Source of the DNA: JBEIHX01 sp044375455
GTDB taxonomy: Bacteria > Pseudomonadota > Alphaproteobacteria > Caulobacterales > Aquidulcibacteraceae
Assembly (NCBI GenBank): GCA_044375455.1
Contig: JBILMQ010000222.1
Location: 1-6,142 of the forward strand
Reading direction: 5' to 3'
DNA length: 6,142 nt
The first letter of the stretch is position 1. Each line of letters begins with the position of its first letter. Positions 5,899 through 6,142 of this stretch are shown in pieces. The notes beneath the pieces are model-generated. The model was not told the DNA's origin, did not search any database, and saw only the letters and a program-made list of their open reading frames with translations. Position numbers and translations under genes: made by a program.

Positions 5899-6142
5899 CA
5901 GGCTCCCCCGTTGATCACGAACCCGCAGTCGATCTGACTGGCCTCAAGCGCAAACCCCCGGTCCGTCGGTTCGCATGCGTGGATAAAGTAAAGAGGCTCG
6001 CCCTTGCGCACCTGATCGCCGACCCGGCGCGCAAGATCAATCCCCGCGCTTGCATCCGTCGGCGCTCCAGCCAGGCGAGCAATTTTTGCTATCTGGTGAC
6101 AATCGATAGCCGTGATCAGTCCGTCACGCGGCGCCGGGATCG
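5898..6142 (-). CDS. Thymidine/AMP phosphorylase-like enzyme, C-terminal fragment cut by the window edge
   Basis: The open frame enters from the right edge and ends with TGA at 5900-5898, giving the last 80 residues. They match the C-terminal (PYNP-C, barrel-sandwich-like) domain of pyrimidine-nucleoside phosphorylases: PRDGLITAIDCHQIAKIARL, then LAGAPTDASAGIDL, then VGDQVRKGEPLYFIHA, then GFALEAS. The pattern G-x-I/V-T-A-I-D ... A-R-L-A-G-A-P ... A-G-I-D-L ... G-D-x-V-x-x-G-E-P-L-Y-x-I-H-A is typical of the 'type 2' thymidine phosphorylases, the group that also contains archaeal AMP phosphorylase. Such enzymes cleave a nucleoside or NMP with phosphate to free base plus ribose 1-phosphate or ribose 1,5-bisphosphate. 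The catalytic N-terminal part is outside the window, so the substrate cannot be read here. It is the first visible gene of the operon and overlaps the next start by one base. Confidence 0.82.
   Translation of the reverse strand, partial: IPAPRDGLITAIDCHQIAKIARLAGAPTDASAGIDLARRVGDQVRKGEPLYFIHACEPTDRGFALEASQIDCGFVINGGA

Overview
The window is a compact, GC-rich (roughly 60-65% by eye) bacterial segment that looks chromosomal. Codon use, GC-rich overlapping genes and the family resemblances suggest a proteobacterium, most likely an alphaproteobacterium; no rRNA or other lineage marker is present, so this is an inference. No tRNA, CRISPR array, transposase or phage gene was seen.

Layout, left to right. 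Positions 1-51 hold the last 16 codons of an upstream plus-strand gene, probably a universal stress protein. Its TGA overlaps the GTG start of a complete 852-residue P-type cation-transporting ATPase (48-2606, plus). A 12-bp perfect hairpin begins on the last base of the ATPase stop codon; its T-run lies on the minus strand, so it is mainly the terminator of the convergent small heat-shock protein gene (Hsp20, 2675-3178, minus). A 240-base intergenic stretch (3179-3418) with three short inverted repeats separates hsp20 from a tightly packed minus-strand operon. In transcription order the operon is: the C-terminal 80 residues of a thymidine/AMP-phosphorylase-like enzyme (enters from the right edge, 5898-6142), a divergent ribose-phosphate diphosphokinase (PRPP synthetase) homologue (5005-5898), and a metallo-beta-lactamase/beta-CASP nuclease of the CPSF/RNA-exonuclease type (3419-5008). 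Start and stop codons overlap by 1 and 4 bases.

How the genes may work together. The left half (stress protein, ion pump, Hsp20 chaperone) reads as a stress or energy-limitation module. The right operon combines an RNA-cleaving enzyme, a nucleoside/nucleotide phosphorylase and a PRPP-synthetase-like enzyme. That set could turn RNA into bases plus phosphorylated ribose and feed the sugar back toward PRPP or central metabolism. The operon structure is seen directly; the pathway is a hypothesis. The most interesting points are this three-gene RNA/ribose salvage operon, the unusual nucleotide-binding loop of the PRPP synthetase homologue, and the non-canonical ion-site residues of the ATPase.
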